In this document: in pieces, positions 63,954-64,000 of the stretch
Layout: each line of letters opens with the position of its first letter
How positions within the stretch are numbered: position 1 is the first letter of the stretch
Assembly (NCBI RefSeq): GCF_022427965.1
Contig: NZ_JAKTTI010000004.1
Location: 62,001 to 126,000 of the forward strand
Direction: 5' to 3'
Source of the DNA: Fredinandcohnia quinoae
GTDB taxonomy: Bacteria; Bacillota; Bacilli; Bacillales; Bacillaceae_L
DNA: 64,000 nucleotides
The notes under the pieces: model-generated
Seen by the model: the letters and a program-made list of their open reading frames with translations, nothing else
Told to the model about the DNA's origin: nothing
Databases searched by the model: none
Position numbers and translations under genes: made by a program

Positions 63954-64000
63954 TCAACTAATCCAATGAATGTCTTTCATTTGGTCTGGGCTAAATTGGT
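63954..64000 (-). CDS. Possible C-terminus of the preceding gene (partial)
   Basis: The minus strand at the window edge is open with reading QFSPDQMKDIHWIS then stop at 63954. It could be the end of the next operon gene, entering from beyond the right edge. Too short to identify, and other frames are not excluded. Confidence 0.3.
   Translation of the reverse strand, partial: QFSPDQMKDIHWIS

Overview
The window looks like chromosome from a low-GC Gram-positive spore-former of the Bacillaceae. Supporting signs are strong AGGAGG-type ribosome sites, frequent GTG/TTG starts, many T-tailed hairpin terminators, a Bacillus-type Fur box, a CcpA-like cre site, a XylR-type ROK repressor and ABC lipoproteins with lipoboxes. 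I saw no rRNA, tRNA, CRISPR array, transposase or replication origin.

Layout. (1) 0.1-1.6 kb: an ECF sigma factor and its membrane anti-sigma partner, with a likely self-regulated promoter. (2) 1.6-13 kb: a c-di-GMP-rich stretch. It holds a GGDEF-EAL membrane protein, a GAF-GGDEF protein and a three-gene translationally coupled operon (degenerate GGDEF membrane protein, family-2 glycosyltransferase, GH8-like protein) resembling a shortened B. subtilis ydaKLMN/ydaJ exopolysaccharide operon. Interspersed are a trans-sulfuration PLP enzyme, a MOSC protein, proline dehydrogenase and a YitT-type membrane protein. (3) 13-17 kb: a lipoprotein, an SDR dehydrogenase, five 20-bp tandem repeats, an OmpA-like lipoprotein with a W-S-G pentapeptide repeat, and an SstT-type symporter. 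(4) 17-29.4 kb: a pentose-utilisation block: YesM/YesN-type two-component system, sugar ABC importer (binding protein and two permeases, no ATPase), YesL-like DUF624 protein, xylB, xylA, divergent xylR and an intracellular GH43 glycosidase. A 25-bp operator-like inverted repeat matching the XylR operator layout lies before the two-component genes. (5) 29.5-47 kb: S9 peptidase, MFS transporter, Fur-controlled siderophore ABC importer, BCS1-like AAA ATPase, malic enzyme, YgjP-like metallopeptidase, DUF1456 protein, a TetR / SRPBCC / KstD-like flavoprotein / SDR module, and a tRNA-dihydrouridine synthase.

(6) 47.4-64 kb is the standout: a polymorphic-toxin locus, all on the minus strand. Its head is a small gene of unknown role, a DUF4280 (PAAR-like) spike-tip gene, and an 1809-residue protein joining a VgrG-like spike domain, a Lys/Ala-rich hydrophobic pre-toxin segment, an Rhs barrel with a full Rhs core, and a C-terminal GIY-YIG nuclease-like toxin. 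A leucine-rich-repeat immunity candidate follows. Downstream are about 10 kb of displaced cassettes: an Rhs tip with an AHH nuclease domain and its partner gene, at least five further decayed Rhs pieces homologous to different parts of the head gene, several toxin-tail remnants, and a run of small immunity-type genes (DMP19-like, DUF5713, SUKH, DUF4303 with a frameshift, ankyrin and unrecognised families). Repeated hairpins and a ~142-bp duplicated segment punctuate the array. VgrG and PAAR-like parts in a Gram-positive imply delivery by a contractile-injection device, whose other parts would lie beyond the right edge or elsewhere.
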